The notes below the pieces were generated by a model. The model was not told the origin of the DNA. It saw only the letters and a program-made list of their open reading frames with translations, and searched no databases. This document shows positions 61,061-64,000 of a stretch of DNA of 64,000 nucleotides, piece after piece. The first letter of the stretch is position 1. Each line of letters opens with the position of its first letter. Source of the stretch: Burkholderia ambifaria (GTDB lineage: Bacteria; Pseudomonadota; Gammaproteobacteria; Burkholderiales; Burkholderiaceae). The stretch spans positions 133,315 to 197,314 of the forward strand of contig NZ_LKPJ01000012.1 of assembly GCF_001443045.1 (NCBI RefSeq), in the 5' to 3' direction. The translations under genes were made by a program, and so were the position numbers.

Positions 61061-64000
61061 CTAGTAGTTGCCCTGATTCAGGGTCTTTTCAATCTGATTC
61101 TTGTAGGTAGAAGCGCCGACTTCCTTCGGGTCGCGCTCCACCAGCATCAGCCCCTGCTCTGCGAGGGTCTTAGGAGAATTTGCTCCGTTCCGGAAGGTTT
61201 CGTACTGGACAACAACGTAGTCATTGTTCGCGTCCCGCAACGGCTCCCGGGTCGCTCGATTCATTTTCACCAGCAGTCGCGGCACTAATGCGATAACCAC
61301 CTTCGCTGTCAACGTTTTACTGACCGAATCGTAGGTGAACTGGCATGTGGTCGGCGCCGTCCCTGCACACATGACAGGTTGACCATCCTCCGTAAGACGC
61401 TCGGTTCTCGTCCAACCATACTTTTGATAGGGTGGCGTCTCCCGCATCATCGTTGCCGATTCAACAAAATCGGCCAACTGCCAGTTACACGGCGCCGGAT
61501 TCTGCAACTGAATGGGATCAAGCGGGACGCAGATCGACTTCTCGTTTTCGGCGTCGTTCACAGTCAAACCGCCATTGCCTAGCGTTTTCGAACCCGCACC
61601 AGATTTCCCACCGAATAGGCCACCGAGAAACGACGGCGCCGCGGCGCCGGTATCGGCCGAAGCATCCGTCACGGACGCAGGAGACGCCGGTGGAACAAAG
61701 TTCGGGTTGGTCCGCCACACGTCACATTGCGTCGTATACGGCACGAATGCCGGCGCAAATGCCGCGCCCCCCAGATCCATCTGCGCCGGCCCGGTCTTTT
61801 TCAGGCTGCTGGTCTTGAACAACACGCCGCCGCGCGTCCCCATTTCGATGCCGCCTGGCGTCATGCGGAAATACGAGCCGCCTACGTTCAACACGATTTC
61901 CTTGGACGACTTGACGTGGAGCACCCCGTTCACCGTCTCGACCGTCATGTCTTCCTGCGACGCCAGCTGCATGCGTCCGCGCTGTGCCTGCAGGACGACT
62001 GCGCCCGCCGCCGCAATCAGGCTCATGCCTTTCTGCGTGAACAGCGACACCATGTCGTGCGCGGCCACCGTAAAGCGCTTCCACACGCTCCAGCTCGCAT
62101 CGCCCCTGGCGATGCCCATGATGTTTTCACCGGCGACGACCTGCACGCTCTTGCCCGCCACCACGCCCGCCGATGCCGGTGCGGTCACCAGCACACTGGA
62201 CTGCTGAAGCTGGTCGAGCGCCTTGTTCGCGGCTCGCTGATTGGCGATATCGGCCGCTTCGGCCTTCGACGCCTGAGCGGACGATGCCAGTGCTTTCGCC
62301 AGCGCCAACGCATCCTCGAGCTGTGCAACGGTTTCCTGCATGTCGAGTTGCTTGCCTGATGCACCGTTTCGCGCATAGGCCGACACCAGGACACCCGCAC
62401 CGCCCCGCAGCGCGGCAGGCCCATCCGATCTCAGTTCGGCACCGCTCCCCCGCTCGCTCTGGCCGCGGTCTACCATGTGCCCGAGATTGAGTTGCGACTT
62501 GCCATGCTCGGTCGCAACCTTGATATGCTCGCGCCCTTCCCTGTCATCCATCTCCAGCGTGTTGTTCGAGCGCGTGCGGATCGTGTTGCGCGTGCCCCAG
62601 GGAACACCTGCGACGATCGGATCCGTGTGTTGCGCGGTATGCAGCACGTGGCTGATGAACGGCAAATCCACGCAGCCCCACAGGAAGCTCACGCCGACCA
62701 CCGTGCCTTCGACGAGCCCGAAGTGAAAACCGGTCTGGTTCGGCCCCGCGAACGGTTTCGCCAGCCTCATCGGGCAGCTTTGCAGACCCGGCGTCCGCGT
62801 GTCGCGATCCAGATGAAGATCGACGATGTATTCGCCCTGGCTATCGAGGTAGGGGCTTTTCCAGCCGCCGGACGACGCGATCGTCCCCGGTAATGACCGC
62901 ATCGATCCGGGGCCAGGTTTCTTCCTTCAATGGCATTCGATACTGGCGATCCGATGGAATCGCATCGAACGTCACGTGATAGGCCTGCCTCCGGCTCGCA
63001 CCGCACGTCACGCGCACGACGGCGAGCCCGTGCTTCGCATCGGGCAGTTCCCGGTTCGACAGCTTCAGCACGGAGCCGGGCGTGAGGTCCAGCATGTCGC
63101 ACTCGCCGCGATATTCGACCTGACCGGCCAGCGCTGCCTCGCGGCGCAGTTGCGCCTCTTCCTTCGCCTCGTCCTCGCTCTGATTCGGCGCTCCCCAGGT
63201 ATACGCTTCACCGTACGTCGTGCGGTCGTCGCGAATCGGACTGACCGCCTCGATCGGATCCGAGATCGCCGCTTCCGTGTTGAACGTGCGTACCGCATAG
63301 GCCGTCGGCAAGGTCGTCGCGCGCATTTCGAGCGCGCTGACGGACTCGATGCCGCTGGGCATCCAGCCCGCTGTGCGGCCGGTACGCGACCGTCAGACGC
63401 TCGGGATCGCGGCGGTAGTGCGCATAGTCGTCGCCGAAGCACACCCGCTCGCACCGCTCGCCTTCGTCGCACACGAACCAGATGCCCGAGCGTCGGCACA
63501 AGCGCGTGATGAACGCCAGATCGTCCTCGCCCCATTGCATCACGAAGCCGCGTTTGCGGTACGGCCGATTCAACCTGAATTCGAAGTCGGCGAAGATCTT
63601 ATTGAACTCGTGCTCCCGCAGAATCCGCTCGATGATCTCGGGAATGCTCATGTCGAGGAAGAATCGACACTTTGGCGCATTGCGCAACAGCGCCAGCCGT
63701 GATTCCAGCACGATCTCGTACAGTGACTGATCGCGGTTCACAGCCTTCAACGCAAAGCCCGTCACGACACCTTGCACGCGCCGCGCCGCTTCCGGCTGAC
63801 TCCATCAGTCCTGCGCTGGCGGCTGAATGACGAACGCACCCATCCGTTTCAGGAATTCGCTGCGCGACAGGTCATGACGGGAATGCGTGAACCGGATCGT
63901 GTACTTCGTCGGCTCACCGATTCCGCGTGTGCCTTCGAACTCGTACACGTCCGCGAGTGCGGCTGCGGGCGCGCCCTTGATATCCAGGCTGTAAAACTGG
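61061..64000 (-). pseudogene. vgrG: Type VI spike protein VgrG, multiply interrupted, N-terminus outside window
   Basis: The needle tip of the type VI secretion system. From the window edge the frame gives the gp27-like start (QFYSLDIKGAPAAALADVYE). It stops at an in-frame TGA (63805-63807), resumes in frame (VQGVVTGFALKAVNRDQSLY), changes frame near 63360-63370 (YRPHSGL to MPSGIES), and again at a run of four G (62885-62888; VITG to TIASSGGWKS). It then reads to a TAG at 61061-61063. Present are the gp5-like OB region (FHFGLVEGTVVGVSFLWGCV), the DUF2345 needle (VVAGENIMGIARG; LQAQRGRMQLASQEDMTVET) and a C-terminal extension leading into the peptidase domain. Four lesions make it a pseudogene unless they are sequence errors. 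Confidence 0.85.

Noticed and set aside
62885-62888. Programmed frameshifting in vgrG
   Set aside because: The G4 site lacks a slippery heptamer and downstream structure that I could recognise, and there is a second unrelated frameshift plus two stops. Decay or sequence error is simpler.

Overview
The window looks like part of a secondary chromosome of a Burkholderia sensu stricto species, probably of the cepacia complex. The base composition is very GC-rich. The content is typical: a trimeric Gram-negative porin, OmpW, a ben/cat aromatic-acid locus, a LysR-controlled aldarate cluster, many LysR and AraC regulators, and a type VI VgrG/PAAR island. This is a judgement from gene content and protein family likeness only. 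I found no rRNA, tRNA or CRISPR array.

Layout. 1-0.46 kb: 3' end of a HipA-type toxin kinase. 0.7-3.6 kb: a decayed prophage fragment on the minus strand, with small genes joined by ATGA stop/start overlaps and a broken Nu1-like terminase small subunit. 3.8-8.35 kb: a sigma-54 response regulator followed by a good -24/-12 promoter, a truncated chemoreceptor, a small unknown gene and a membrane diguanylate cyclase. 8.4-15.4 kb: an aldarate (galactarate-like) operon encoding dehydratase, ketoglutarate semialdehyde dehydrogenase, MFS importer and FAH-family enzyme, read away from its LysR regulator.

16.5-27.8 kb: the most distinctive region. A six-gene operon resembles hydrogenase-4 (hyfBCEFGI), but its large subunit lacks the cysteines that bind the NiFe centre, so it fits the Ehr (energy-converting-hydrogenase-related) class. 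Three small membrane proteins (DUF2970, an unknown, DUF2909-like) follow. The block is bracketed by an inverted duplication of a two-gene module: a 61-65-residue ribbon-helix-helix protein convergent with a spermidine-synthase-like gene. The left copy of the latter survives only as a C-terminal remnant. A shared palindrome, TGATAA-N5-TTATCA, lies at each edge of the block.

27.9-32 kb: yjdM, an HPr-like protein without the phosphorylated histidine, a GNAT acetyltransferase, then a gene graveyard with three deletion scars (HlyD::NodT chimera; DUF305, CoxA and cytochrome c fragments). 32.1-43.1 kb: porin, LysR regulator and the benzoate-to-muconolactone pathway catB-catC-catA-benABCD-ridA-benK, with an ATAC-N7-GTAT site upstream of catB. 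43.5-51.3 kb: a LysR/oxidoreductase/GlcG group, benzaldehyde and aryl-alcohol dehydrogenases with an AcoR-like regulator, a 7-bp tandem repeat and OmpW. Benzyl alcohol to benzaldehyde to benzoate feeds the ben/cat pathway. 51.5-57.2 kb: AraC regulator, sugar-efflux-type MFS, HAD phosphatase, MgtC family protein and small unknowns.

57.3-64 kb: a type VI island read on the minus strand: an 'evolved' VgrG with a C-terminal zinc-metallopeptidase domain, a companion gene, PAAR and a membrane protein. VgrG carries two in-frame stops and two frameshifts, and the companion one of each, so the island is decayed unless the lesions are sequence errors. The window ends inside vgrG.
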